Source: JAMXLO01 sp041487355
GTDB lineage: Bacteria > Pseudomonadota > Alphaproteobacteria > Acetobacterales > Acetobacteraceae
Reading direction: 5' to 3'
NCBI GenBank assembly: GCA_041487355.1
Contig: JBGPND010000009.1
Coordinates: forward strand, 1-57,960
Length of the DNA stretch: 57,960 bases
Position numbers and translations under genes: made by a program. The notes beneath the pieces were generated by a model, which was not told where the DNA came from, searched no databases, and worked only from the letters and a program-made list of their open reading frames with translations. Positions 50,546-57,960 of the stretch are shown here, piece by piece; the first letter of the stretch is position 1, and the number at the start of each line of letters is the position of its first letter.

Positions 50546-51274
50546 TTAGTATGTCGCGCGGCCGCCGGAGACATCGAACACCGCTCCGGTCGAAAAGCTG
50601 CATTCCTCGCTCGCCAGCCAGCACACCAGCGACGTGACCTCGTCGATGCCGCCGAACCGGCCGATCGGGATCTTCGACAGCATCCAGTCGATCTGTTCCT
50701 GCGTCATCTGGTCGAAGATCGGCGTGCGCACCGCGGCGGGGGTGACGCAATTCACCCGGATTTCCGAGGTCGCCAGCTCCTTGCCGAGCGATTTCGTCAG
50801 CCCGATCACGCCGGCCTTGGAGGCGGAATAGGCGGCGGCGTTGGGATTGCCTTCCTTGCCGGCGATCGAGGCGATGTTGACGATGCGGCCGTAGCCGTTG
50901 TGAAGCATGTGCGGCACGACGGCGCGATTGCAGTAGAACACGCCGTTCAGGTTGACGTCGATCACCCGGTCCCATTCCGCGACCGGATAGTCCCACACCG
51001 AGGCATTGGGTCCGGTGATGCCGGCGCAGGCAATCAGGATGTCGATCCTGCCGAGCGCGCGGGCGGTTTCGTCGGCGGCGCGCTGCACGGCGGCGGCGTC
51101 GGTGACGTCGAGCGTGACCTTGTGTGGCGCCTCCGCCTTGGCGAGCGCGGCAGCGTCGTGATCCCACAAGCTGACATGGGCACCCTCTTCGCGGAGCCGC
51201 GCGGCGATGCCGGCGCCGATCCCCGACACGCCACCTGTGACGATCGCGCTGCGCCCGGCGAAACGTTCCGCCAT
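50546..51274 (-). CDS. SDR family oxidoreductase
   Basis: 242 residues from ATG 51274, which has GGGGAGG upstream; a preceding ATG (51292) adds MDGEAL. GRSAIVTGGVSGIGAGIAAR is the cofactor loop (TGGxxGIG), and AACAGITG matches NNAG as ACAG. The active site has Ser in VNIASIAG and YSASKAG near residue 150. It looks like a 3-ketoacyl reductase or sugar dehydrogenase-type enzyme. The amidase gene follows at 12 bases. Substrate unknown. Confidence 0.9.
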   Translation of the reverse strand: MAERFAGRSAIVTGGVSGIGAGIAARLREEGAHVSLWDHDAAALAKAEAPHKVTLDVTDAAAVQRAADETARALGRIDILIACAGITGPNASVWDYPVAEWDRVIDVNLNGVFYCNRAVVPHMLHNGYGRIVNIASIAGKEGNPNAAAYSASKAGVIGLTKSLGKELATSEIRVNCVTPAAVRTPIFDQMTQEQIDWMLSKIPIGRFGGIDEVTSLVCWLASEECSFSTGAVFDVSGGRATY

Positions 51275-51365
51275 GAGTGCCTCCCCATCCATGGAGTGCC
51301 TATCAAGGCCCCAGTGGGCCGATCCCGCAAGCCGGGTCTACTCTACGGTCGAACGGGGAGGCAGG

Positions 51366-52844
51366 ATGACCAGATACATCGGCGCGATCGATCAGGGCAC
51401 GACAAGCAGCCGCTTCATCGTGTTCGACCGCACGGGGGAGACGATCGCCACGGCGCAGATGGAGCATCGGCAGATCTATCCTCAGCCTGGTTGGGTGGAA
51501 CACGACCCGCTGGAGATCTGGCGCAACACGCAGATGATTGTTGCCGAGGCGCTGCGCGGGGCCGGCCTGACCCCACGCGACCTCGCCGCGGTGGGCATCA
51601 CCAACCAGCGCGAGACGACGCTGCTGTGGGATCGCACCACCGGCCAGCCGGTGCACAATGCGCTGGTCTGGCAGGACACGCGCGTCGATCCGCTGGTGGC
51701 CGAGTACGCGCGCGATGGCGGCCAGGACCGGTTCCGCGCGCAGACCGGACTGCCGCTCGCCAGCTACTTCAGCGCGCTGAAGCTGCGCTGGCTGCTGGAC
51801 AACGTGCCCGACGCACGCCTGCGTGCGGAAGCCGGCGAGCTGCTGTTCGGCACGATCGATACCTGGCTGCTCTGGCTACTCTGCGGGCTGCATCTGACCG
51901 ACGTCACCAACGCCAGCCGCACGCAACTGATGAATCTCGCGACGCTGGATTGGGACGATACGTTGCTCTCGGCATTCGGCGTCCCGCGCGCCGTGCTGCC
52001 GCGTATCGTGCCCTCTTCCATGATCTATGGCACTGCGCGTGGTGCGCTCGACGGTGTGCCGATCGCCGGCATGCTCGGCGATCAGCACGCCGCACTGATG
52101 GGACAGGCCTGCTTCGCCCCAGGCGAGGCGAAGAACACCTACGGCACCGGCTGCTTCCTGCTGATGAACACCGGCGAGACGCCGGTTGCGTCGGCCAGCG
52201 GACTTGTCACCACCGTCGCCTACCAGATGGGCGGGCAAAAGCCCTGTTACGCACTGGAAGGTTCGATCGCGGTCACCGGCGCTCTGGTGCAGTGGCTGCG
52301 CGACAACCTCGGCCTCATCAAGACCAGCGCCGACATCGAGACTCTCGCCGCCTCGGTTGCCGACAATGGCGACGTGTACTTCGTCCCTGCCTTCTCCGGC
52401 CTCTACGCACCCTGGTGGCGCGCCGATGCCCGCGGCGTGATCGCCGGCCTGACGCGCTACGCCACCGCCGGCCACATCGCCCGCGCCGCACTGGAGGCAA
52501 CCGCCTATCAGACACTTGACGTGATTGAGGCGATGCAGCGCGACTCAGGCATCCCCATCAGCACGCTACGCGTCGATGGCGGCATGGTGGTAAACGCGCT
52601 GCTGATGCAGTTCCAGGCCGACATCCTCAACGTGCCGGTGCTGTGCCCAAGAACGATCGAGACCACGGCGCTTGGTGCCGCCTACGCGGCGGGGCTCGCG
52701 GTCGGCTACTGGCAGGGTACGGACGATCTGGCGCGCAACTGGGGCGTGACGCACACGTGGCAACCGCAGATGACACAGGACCGCCGCGCATCGCTCACCG
52801 CCTCCTGGCACAAGGCGATGACGCGTTCATTCGATTGGGCCTGA
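51366..52844 (+). CDS. glpK: Glycerol kinase
   Basis: 492 residues. Start ATG 51366 with GGGAGG upstream. MTRYIGAIDQGTTSSRFIVF is the ATP phosphate-1 motif. GITNQRETTLLWDRTTGQPV, ALVWQDTR and GTIDTWLLWLLCGLHLTDVT are near residues 80, 98 and 165. LGDQHAALMGQACFAPGEAK near 240 and RVDGGMVVNALLMQFQADIL near 400 are family signatures. It phosphorylates glycerol to glycerol-3-phosphate. No glpF or glpD is nearby. Divergent from the SDR-amidase pair. Confidence 0.94.
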   Translation: MTRYIGAIDQGTTSSRFIVFDRTGETIATAQMEHRQIYPQPGWVEHDPLEIWRNTQMIVAEALRGAGLTPRDLAAVGITNQRETTLLWDRTTGQPVHNALVWQDTRVDPLVAEYARDGGQDRFRAQTGLPLASYFSALKLRWLLDNVPDARLRAEAGELLFGTIDTWLLWLLCGLHLTDVTNASRTQLMNLATLDWDDTLLSAFGVPRAVLPRIVPSSMIYGTARGALDGVPIAGMLGDQHAALMGQACFAPGEAKNTYGTGCFLLMNTGETPVASASGLVTTVAYQMGGQKPCYALEGSIAVTGALVQWLRDNLGLIKTSADIETLAASVADNGDVYFVPAFSGLYAPWWRADARGVIAGLTRYATAGHIARAALEATAYQTLDVIEAMQRDSGIPISTLRVDGGMVVNALLMQFQADILNVPVLCPRTIETTALGAAYAAGLAVGYWQGTDDLARNWGVTHTWQPQMTQDRRASLTASWHKAMTRSFDWA

Positions 52845-52857
52845 CGCCAGAGCCCAC

Positions 52858-52937
52858 TGTCATTGCGAGCGCAGCGAAGCAATCTCGATGAGAGTGCGCA
52901 ACTGGCTCGGGATTGCTTCGCTCTGCTCGCAATGACA
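52858..52937. repeat. Family C repeat, paired arms
   Basis: TGTCATTGCGAGCGCAGCGA on the left and CTTCGCTCTGCTCGCAATGA on the right, with internal GAAGCAATC/GATTGCTTC. It separates the convergent glpK and SDR genes and could form a long hairpin. Confidence 0.85.
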
Positions 52938-52944
52938 GCCGCCC

Positions 52945-53709
52945 CTACATCCCGATCGAATACCCGCCGTCCACCGGGATCGCCGTGCCGGTGACGAAGT
53001 CCGATGCCGCGCTGGCGAGAAACGCCGCAATGCCCGACATGTCGGCCGGCACACCCCAGCGGCCCGCCGGCGTGCGCTTCTCGACACGCTCGTGCAGCCC
53101 CTCCACCTCCCGTCGCGCGCGCCGCGTCAGATCGGTGTCGATCCACCCAGGCAGCACCGCGTTCACCTGGATGTTGTCCTTCGCCCACGCCGTCGCCATG
53201 GCGCGCGTCATCTGCACGATGCCGCCCTTGCTCGACGCATACGGCGTGGCATAGGGCGCACCGAACAGCGACATCATCGAGCCGATATTGATCATCTTGC
53301 CACCGCCAGCTTCCTTCATCGGCGCATAGGCGGCCTGCGAGCATAGGAAGGCGCTGGTCAGGTTGGTGTCCAGCACGTGATGCCACTCTTCCTCGGTGTA
53401 GTCCTGCGGCATCTTGCGGATCGCCGTCCCGGCATTGTTCACCAGGATGTCGAGCCGACCGAACTCCGCCACAGTATCCGCCACCAGCTTCACGCATGCG
53501 GCCTTCTTCGTCACGTCCGCCGCGATGAACGCGCAGCGCGCCCCGAGCTCCCGCAGCGACGCCAGCGCGGACTTCGCTTTCTCCTCGTTGCGCCCCGCGA
53601 TCACGATCGAAGCGCCGCAGGATGCCATCCCTTGCGCCATGCCAAGCCCGATGCCGCCATTGCCGCCGGTGACGATCGCCACCTTGCCGGTCAGATCGAA
53701 CAGTTTCAT
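52945..53709 (-). CDS. SDR family oxidoreductase, gluconate/sugar dehydrogenase-like
   Basis: 254 residues. MKLFDLTGKVAIVTGGNGGI then GLGMAQGMASCGASIVIAGR gives the cofactor loop (TGGxxGIG) and an Arg after the second strand, suggesting NADP. The active site is Ser in NIGSMMS and YASSKGG near residue 155. The start FDLTGKVAIVTGG is common in 2-deoxy-D-gluconate and gluconate 5-dehydrogenases. The EF-G-like gene ends two bases upstream on the same strand, so the pair is likely co-transcribed. Confidence 0.9.
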   Translation of the reverse strand: MKLFDLTGKVAIVTGGNGGIGLGMAQGMASCGASIVIAGRNEEKAKSALASLRELGARCAFIAADVTKKAACVKLVADTVAEFGRLDILVNNAGTAIRKMPQDYTEEEWHHVLDTNLTSAFLCSQAAYAPMKEAGGGKMINIGSMMSLFGAPYATPYASSKGGIVQMTRAMATAWAKDNIQVNAVLPGWIDTDLTRRARREVEGLHERVEKRTPAGRWGVPADMSGIAAFLASAASDFVTGTAIPVDGGYSIGM

Positions 53710-53711
53710 CG

Positions 53712-55682
53712 CTACGCTGCTCCGCGCTTCATCTCGGCGCGCGATTCAGCGAGATGATCGAACCGCTTACGATACGTGCCCAGACCCAATGTCTGCGAGC
53801 GTAGCTCGATGATCAGGTCATGCAGCTCTGCCTCCGGCACCAACGCCTCCACGTCGTCCCAACCGGGCCAGCCTTCCTTCTCGGAGAAGCCGAGGATCTG
53901 CCCGCGCCTTCCGGTCAGCAGCCGCTGCGCCCGTGGCGTGAACTCGTTCGGCACGCTGATCGTCACGTGATTGACCGGCTCGAGCAGGATCGGCTCCGCC
54001 TTCGCCATTCCTTCCCTCATCGCCAGGCTGGTCGCGGTCTTGAACGCCATGTCGGAGCTGTCCACCGAGTGGAATCCGCCATCCACCAACGTCACCGAAA
54101 TGTCGACCACCGGGAAGCCGAACGGCCCCTTCTTCGCCGACTCCTCGGCCGCCTCGGCAACCGCGGGAATGAAGTTGCGCGGCACGGCACCACCAACGAT
54201 CTTGTCGATGAACTCGAACCCCGTGCCACGTTCGCGCGGCGCGATATCGAGCTTCACGTCGGCGAACTGGCCGTGCCCGCCACTCTGCTTCTTCAGCCTG
54301 CCATGCTCGTGCACCGCGCGCCGGATCGTTTCCTTGTAGGCGACCTGCGGCTTGTGCGTCGTCACCTTCAGTGCGTAGTTCTTCGCCAGCCGATCGACCG
54401 TGGCGATCAGGTGCATCTCGCCCTGGCCGTGCAGCACAGTCTCGCTCGTGTCCTGCTCGTGCTCCACCGAAAGCGTCGGGTCCTCTTCCCGCTGCTTCTG
54501 CAGTACGCCATTGAGCTTCACGTCGTCCTTGTGATCGGAGGTCACGATTGCCAGCGAGTAGACCGGCGGCGGCGGCGCGGGGAACGGCAGTTGCTCCGGC
54601 GTCGCACCCGGTGAAACCGCGGCACCCGTCGGCACGCCATCCAGGCGTCCCAACGCGACCACTTCGCCCTCGGCCGCCTCGCCGATCTTGGAAAGCTCAC
54701 CGCCCGGCATGCGATAGATGCCGCCGAGCCGCGTTCCGCCAAGTGTGACGCCGTCCTTGATGGTGCCGCGCCAGATGCGCGCGTAGGACAGCTTGCCGGT
54801 GTGACCGGCATGCACGGTCTTGAACACCTGCGCCAGCGGCGGCCCATCTTCTGCCACGCCCTTGCGCGCAGCAGTCTCCCGCGGCATCGGCGTGTCGTGG
54901 CGCAGCGCCTTCCACAGCCGGCGCACACCGCCTGCATTCTCCGCCGAACCGAGCAACACCTCGATCACCGCACCGGCGGCGAGGTCCTTGCGCAGGTCGT
55001 TGTAGATCTCCGCGGTGGTCGGCTTGACGTCCTCCAGCACCTTCTCCAGCAGCCCGTCGTCGCGATCGGCCAGCACCTCGACCAGCTTGTTCAACGCATC
55101 CTGCTCATCATCCTGCATCTCCGACGGAACCTGCATGAGCTCCGACGCCTGGCCCTTGCGGTAGCGATAGGCGCGTTCGCTCACCACATCGACATAGCCG
55201 CTCACCGTCTCGCCATCCATGATCGGCACCTGGCGCAGCACGAGCGGTGAGCGGACGAAGCCTTGCAGCGCCGCCAGCGTATCGCTCACGCTGCCTTCCA
55301 GCGTGTCGATCTTGTTGATGAAAAGCATATGCGGCACGCCCTGGTCCGCCAGCAGCTTCAGCAGCGGCGCCACGGTCAGTGCGCGGGCGGGAGCGGGCTC
55401 GCACACCACCACCGCGAGATCGACCATGGCGAGCGCACAACTTGTTTCGTAGGCAAACTCGATCGAGCCGGGGCAGTCCAGCACCGACCAGGCATCGCCG
55501 AGATAGGAGCAATGCCCCATGCGAACCTCGGTGGTCGCCGGTCGGTTGCGCGGGTCGGCCGGCCGCTTCACTGATGCGCCGGCCGCCTCCATCAGCGCCT
55601 CGAACAGCACCGACTTGCCGCTGCTGTACGGCCCGACCAGAGCCACCGAGCGGGGACTTCTGCCGTTTTGTGATCCTGACAT
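53712..55682 (-). CDS. Elongation factor G-like GTPase with altered catalytic motif
   Basis: 656 residues, EF-G domain order. G domain: VALVGPYSSGKSVLFEALME is the P-loop, DCPGSIEF the G3 motif and FINKIDTLEGS the G4. Then domain II (RIWRGTIKDGVTLGG), III (DPTLSVEHEQDTSETVLHGQ then GEMHL), IV (KKQSGGHGQFADVKLDI) and V (EPVNHVTISVPNEFTPRAQR). True EF-G has DTPGH in G3 with the catalytic His; here the His is Ser. The P-loop is not GHxDHGKS either. It is therefore an EF-G paralogue, not the translation factor. Its function is unknown; some relatives are ribosome-associated. Confidence 0.9.
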   Translation of the reverse strand: MSGSQNGRSPRSVALVGPYSSGKSVLFEALMEAAGASVKRPADPRNRPATTEVRMGHCSYLGDAWSVLDCPGSIEFAYETSCALAMVDLAVVVCEPAPARALTVAPLLKLLADQGVPHMLFINKIDTLEGSVSDTLAALQGFVRSPLVLRQVPIMDGETVSGYVDVVSERAYRYRKGQASELMQVPSEMQDDEQDALNKLVEVLADRDDGLLEKVLEDVKPTTAEIYNDLRKDLAAGAVIEVLLGSAENAGGVRRLWKALRHDTPMPRETAARKGVAEDGPPLAQVFKTVHAGHTGKLSYARIWRGTIKDGVTLGGTRLGGIYRMPGGELSKIGEAAEGEVVALGRLDGVPTGAAVSPGATPEQLPFPAPPPPVYSLAIVTSDHKDDVKLNGVLQKQREEDPTLSVEHEQDTSETVLHGQGEMHLIATVDRLAKNYALKVTTHKPQVAYKETIRRAVHEHGRLKKQSGGHGQFADVKLDIAPRERGTGFEFIDKIVGGAVPRNFIPAVAEAAEESAKKGPFGFPVVDISVTLVDGGFHSVDSSDMAFKTATSLAMREGMAKAEPILLEPVNHVTISVPNEFTPRAQRLLTGRRGQILGFSEKEGWPGWDDVEALVPEAELHDLIIELRSQTLGLGTYRKRFDHLAESRAEMKRGAA

Positions 55683-55800
55683 GCGGGCGCCTCCCTATTC
55701 TCCGACACGGTGCCTGCCGGGCTGCTGCCCGTGGCGCGCTGCGTCCTCCGATCCTAGCGAAGTTTTTGTGACAGGCGAGTCCAGTCGGCCGGTGCTGTTC

Positions 55801-56313
55801 TCAATCCATCGATGTGCCATGGTCGGTGCCTTCAAAGCCCTGGACATGCACGCTGAGCTTGTCGAGCGCCTTCAGCAGACTGCTCCATTCCGTGCGGCTC
55901 ATTCCCTCTGCAAGCTGCTCCTCAAGCTCGCATGCAAGCGGGACCACGCCCTGGTGCACCGCAACGCCCTTGCGCGTGAGACGCAGCAGCCGGCCGCGTC
56001 CATCCCGCGGGTCCTGCGTCTGCTTCAGCAGGCCACGCGTCACCAGGCTGGCAGCGGCGCGACTCACCTTCACCTTGTCCATCGCGGTCCATTCGCCGAC
56101 GGCGCTCGGCGACAGCGTACCGAACCGTCCGACCATCGCCAGCACACGCCATTCCGGGATGCTCAGGCCATAGGCCTCGGAATAGCGACGGGCAAACAGT
56201 CGCGATACCCGGTTGGCTGCCACCGATAGTCTGTAGGGCAGAAAATCCTCCAGCCTAAAAGCCTCCCCGTTCAGCTCCGGCATTGCCGTGCGTCTTCTTG
56301 ATTCTGTTTTCAT
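55801..56313 (-). CDS. MarR family transcriptional regulator
   Basis: 170 residues from ATG 56313 (MKTESRRRTAMPELNG); ATG 56283 (MPELNG) is the alternative. EAFRLEDFLPYRLSVAANRV is the first helix, LSIPEWRVLAMVGRFGTLSP follows, and WTAMDKVKVSRAAASLVTRG is the recognition helix. QTQDPRDGRGRLLRLTRKGV is the wing. It is divergent from hmgA across a 300-base region holding a family A hairpin. By position it probably regulates homogentisate degradation, binding a tyrosine-pathway intermediate, as HmgR-like repressors do. That is inference. Confidence 0.88.
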   Translation of the reverse strand: MKTESRRRTAMPELNGEAFRLEDFLPYRLSVAANRVSRLFARRYSEAYGLSIPEWRVLAMVGRFGTLSPSAVGEWTAMDKVKVSRAAASLVTRGLLKQTQDPRDGRGRLLRLTRKGVAVHQGVVPLACELEEQLAEGMSRTEWSSLLKALDKLSVHVQGFEGTDHGTSMD

Positions 56314-56447
56314 TGGAAACCATCCCCCAGTCGAGCCGCCCCTGGTATATCGCAGATGCTCGTGACAGGAAACCGGGGCAGCCATGGCGGCGCGGCGGAG
56401 ATGACGCGCGCTGGAGGCCGTTCAGCGTGACTGGAAGCGCACCGGAT

Positions 56448-56532
56448 GATGGGTTTCGCTTCGCTCAACCCATCCTACGCCGCTACACCGCCGCCGTAGC
56501 CGTAGGATGGGTTGAGCACAGCGAAACCCATC
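56448..56532. repeat. Family A repeat, paired arms in the marR-hmgA promoter region
   Basis: GATGGGTTTCGCTTCGCTCA on the left and TGAGCACAGCGAAACCCATC on the right, spaced by a CCGCCGCCG interior. It lies between the MarR-type gene start and hmgA. The left arm has TTTCGCTTCGC where other A copies have TATCGCTGCGC, so it is a divergent subtype. Confidence 0.8.
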
Positions 56533-56610
56533 AGGTCTGGCGAAATCAATGCGCGTATCCAGTCACCCTGAATCTGCTCTACACTGATAGCAACGTGAAG
56601 GAAGGCAGCG

Positions 56611-57900
56611 ATGACGGACCAGCCCGCCTATCTCTCCGGCTTCGGCAATGAATTTGCCACGGAGGCGATCGCCGGCGCCCTGCCGATCGGCCAGAATTCG
56701 CCGCAACGCCTGCCTCTCGGTCTTTATGCGGAACAGTTGTCCGGGACGCCGTTCACCGTGCCGCGGCGCGAGGCACGACGCACCTGGTTGTATCGCATCC
56801 GCCCCTCGGCGGATCATCCGCCGTATCGCCGCATCGACAACTTGCTGCTGTGCGGCGCACTCGCCGAACCGACGCCGAACCGGCTGCGTTGGGATCCCTT
56901 GCCGCTGCCTGACGATCCGACCGACTTTGTCGCGGGCCTCGTGACCCTCGTGGCGAACACCGATACGCTCGCCGGCACCGGCGTCACTGTGCACATCTAC
57001 CGCGCGAACCGATCCATGCGCCGCGTGTTCTGGAATGCCGATGGCGAGTTGCTGATCGTGCCGCAGCAGGGGCGCATCGAACTCGCCACCGAGATGGGTC
57101 GGCTGGTGGCGTCACCGGGGGAGATCGCCGTGATTCCACGCGGCGCGCGCTTCCGTGTCACACTGCCAGATGACACAGCACGCGGCTATGTCTGCGAGAA
57201 TCACGGCCCCGCTTTGCGTCTGCCCGATCTCGGCCCGATCGGCGCCAACGGCCTGGCCAATCCGCGTGACTTCCTGACGCCGACCGCATGGTTCGAGGAT
57301 CGCGACGAACCGACCGAGGTGGTGCAGAAGTTCATGGGCGCGCTGTGGGCGACCGAGCTCGATCACTCGCCGCTCGACGTCGTCGCCTGGCACGGCAACC
57401 TCGCGCCGTACAAATATGATCTGGCGCGCTTCATGGCGATCGGCACAGTCAGCTTCGATCATCCCGATCCGTCGATCTTCACCGTGCTGACCTCGCCCAC
57501 CGACACGCCAGGTACCGCGAACCTCGACTTCGTGATCTTCCCGCCGCGCTGGATGGTCGCCGAACACACGTTCCGGCCGCCCTGGTTCCACCGCAACATC
57601 ATGAATGAGTTCATGGGCCTGGTTCATGGCGCCTACGACGCGAAGGCCGGTGGCTTCCTGCCGGGTGGTGCATCGTTGCATGGCTGCATGAGCGCCCACG
57701 GCCCGGATGCGGAGACAACCGAACGGGCGATGTCGGCCGAGTTGAAACCGCACAAGATCGACAACACGCTGGCCTTCATGTTCGAGACGCGCCAGGTGCT
57801 GCGCTCCACGCAGCACGCACTGGAAATCCCCCAGTTGCAGAGCGACTACGACGCCTGCTGGCGGGGCATCCGCAAGCAATTCAGCGGAGGACACGCATGA
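56611..57900 (+). CDS. hmgA: Homogentisate 1,2-dioxygenase
   Basis: 429 residues, normal length. Start ATG 56611, MTDQPAYLSGFGNEFATEAI, with GAAGGAAGG upstream. Iron ligands fall in PPWFHRNIMNEFMGLVHGAY near residue 330 (His and Glu) and SLHGCMSAHGPDAETTER near 365 (His). GYVCENHGPALRLPDLGPIG near 190 is also conserved. It opens the ring of homogentisate to maleylacetoacetate in tyrosine and phenylalanine breakdown. The next gene, fahA, starts inside its stop codon. Confidence 0.97.
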   Translation: MTDQPAYLSGFGNEFATEAIAGALPIGQNSPQRLPLGLYAEQLSGTPFTVPRREARRTWLYRIRPSADHPPYRRIDNLLLCGALAEPTPNRLRWDPLPLPDDPTDFVAGLVTLVANTDTLAGTGVTVHIYRANRSMRRVFWNADGELLIVPQQGRIELATEMGRLVASPGEIAVIPRGARFRVTLPDDTARGYVCENHGPALRLPDLGPIGANGLANPRDFLTPTAWFEDRDEPTEVVQKFMGALWATELDHSPLDVVAWHGNLAPYKYDLARFMAIGTVSFDHPDPSIFTVLTSPTDTPGTANLDFVIFPPRWMVAEHTFRPPWFHRNIMNEFMGLVHGAYDAKAGGFLPGGASLHGCMSAHGPDAETTERAMSAELKPHKIDNTLAFMFETRQVLRSTQHALEIPQLQSDYDACWRGIRKQFSGGHA

Positions 57901-57960
57901 CCGACGTCACCCACGATCCGGCACGCACGAGTTGGGTCGCATCTGCCAACGGCCATGCAG
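57897..57960 (+). CDS. fahA: Fumarylacetoacetase (partial, 5' end only)
   Basis: Only 21 codons are in the window: MTDVTHDPARTSWVASANGH then A. SWVxSANGHA is the usual N-terminus of fumarylacetoacetase. ATG 57897 overlaps the hmgA stop (ATGA) and GGAGG lies six bases upstream. It cleaves fumarylacetoacetate to fumarate and acetoacetate, the last step of the pathway. Confidence 0.85.
   Translation, partial: MTDVTHDPARTSWVASANGHA

Overview
The window is high-GC bacterial chromosome. It has dense genes, many 4-bp stop/start overlaps (ATGA, GTGA, TTGA), frequent GTG/TTG starts, and a full ccm cytochrome-maturation set with separate CcmH and CcmI. Gene content and the mosaic of short palindromic repeats suggest an alphaproteobacterium, most likely Acetobacteraceae or a close relative. 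That placement is inference; no rRNA or tRNA gene is visible.

Layout. 1-3300: end of a crotonase gene, an MFS carrier and a peptide-type substrate-binding protein. 3417-6548: zinc uptake operon znuA-znuC-znuB, divergent from a Fur/Zur regulator across a Zur-type palindrome. 6646-8526: PAP2 phosphatase and an unrecognised propeller-like protein. 8614-12678: a four-gene, fully overlapping minus-strand operon (phasin-like, DUF362, NAD-epimerase, SRPBCC); the DUF362 gene appears to start at CTG. 12779-15572: an intact HpaB-type flavin monooxygenase inside the wreck of an ABC importer. 15846-17699: tandem GNAT, DinB-like protein and a LivK-type fragment. 17825-22578: haloacetate dehalogenase-like hydrolase and GT-C glycosyltransferase, divergent from a GT2 glycosyltransferase and a GH5 glycosidase. 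22579-23512: gene-poor, with a candidate small RNA and an IS110 remnant. 23513-30487: monooxygenase, MetE-like protein, phosphomannomutase/phosphoglucomutase, GalU, J-domain protein and NADP malic enzyme. 30568-33264: two broken genes (methyltransferase, RND adaptor). 33368-38237: VOC protein, MFS carrier, upp, amidase and an exported hydrolase. 38406-43668: ccmC-D-E-F-G-H-I. 43808-46669: EVE protein, Rieske protein and acetyl-CoA synthetase. 46957-48004: a toxin-antitoxin cluster (MNT/HEPN, plus an RHH antitoxin whose ParE toxin is cut and joined to a cut resolvase). 48225-55682: DUF1993 protein, MarC remnant, amidase, two SDRs, glycerol kinase and an EF-G-like GTPase. 55801-57960: a MarR regulator divergent from hmgA-fahA (tyrosine/homogentisate breakdown).

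The most striking global feature is the load of palindromic interspersed elements, at least six families. Several copies lie in frame inside genes: GNAT, GT-C, MFS, CcmD, Rieske, and the tail of the RND adaptor. This resembles the peptide-coding palindromic elements known from Rickettsia. The window also carries many decayed genes, so it reads as an accessory-rich chromosome shaped by repeats and deletions, with conserved housekeeping blocks (ccm, acs, maeB, galU, upp, hmgA) between them.
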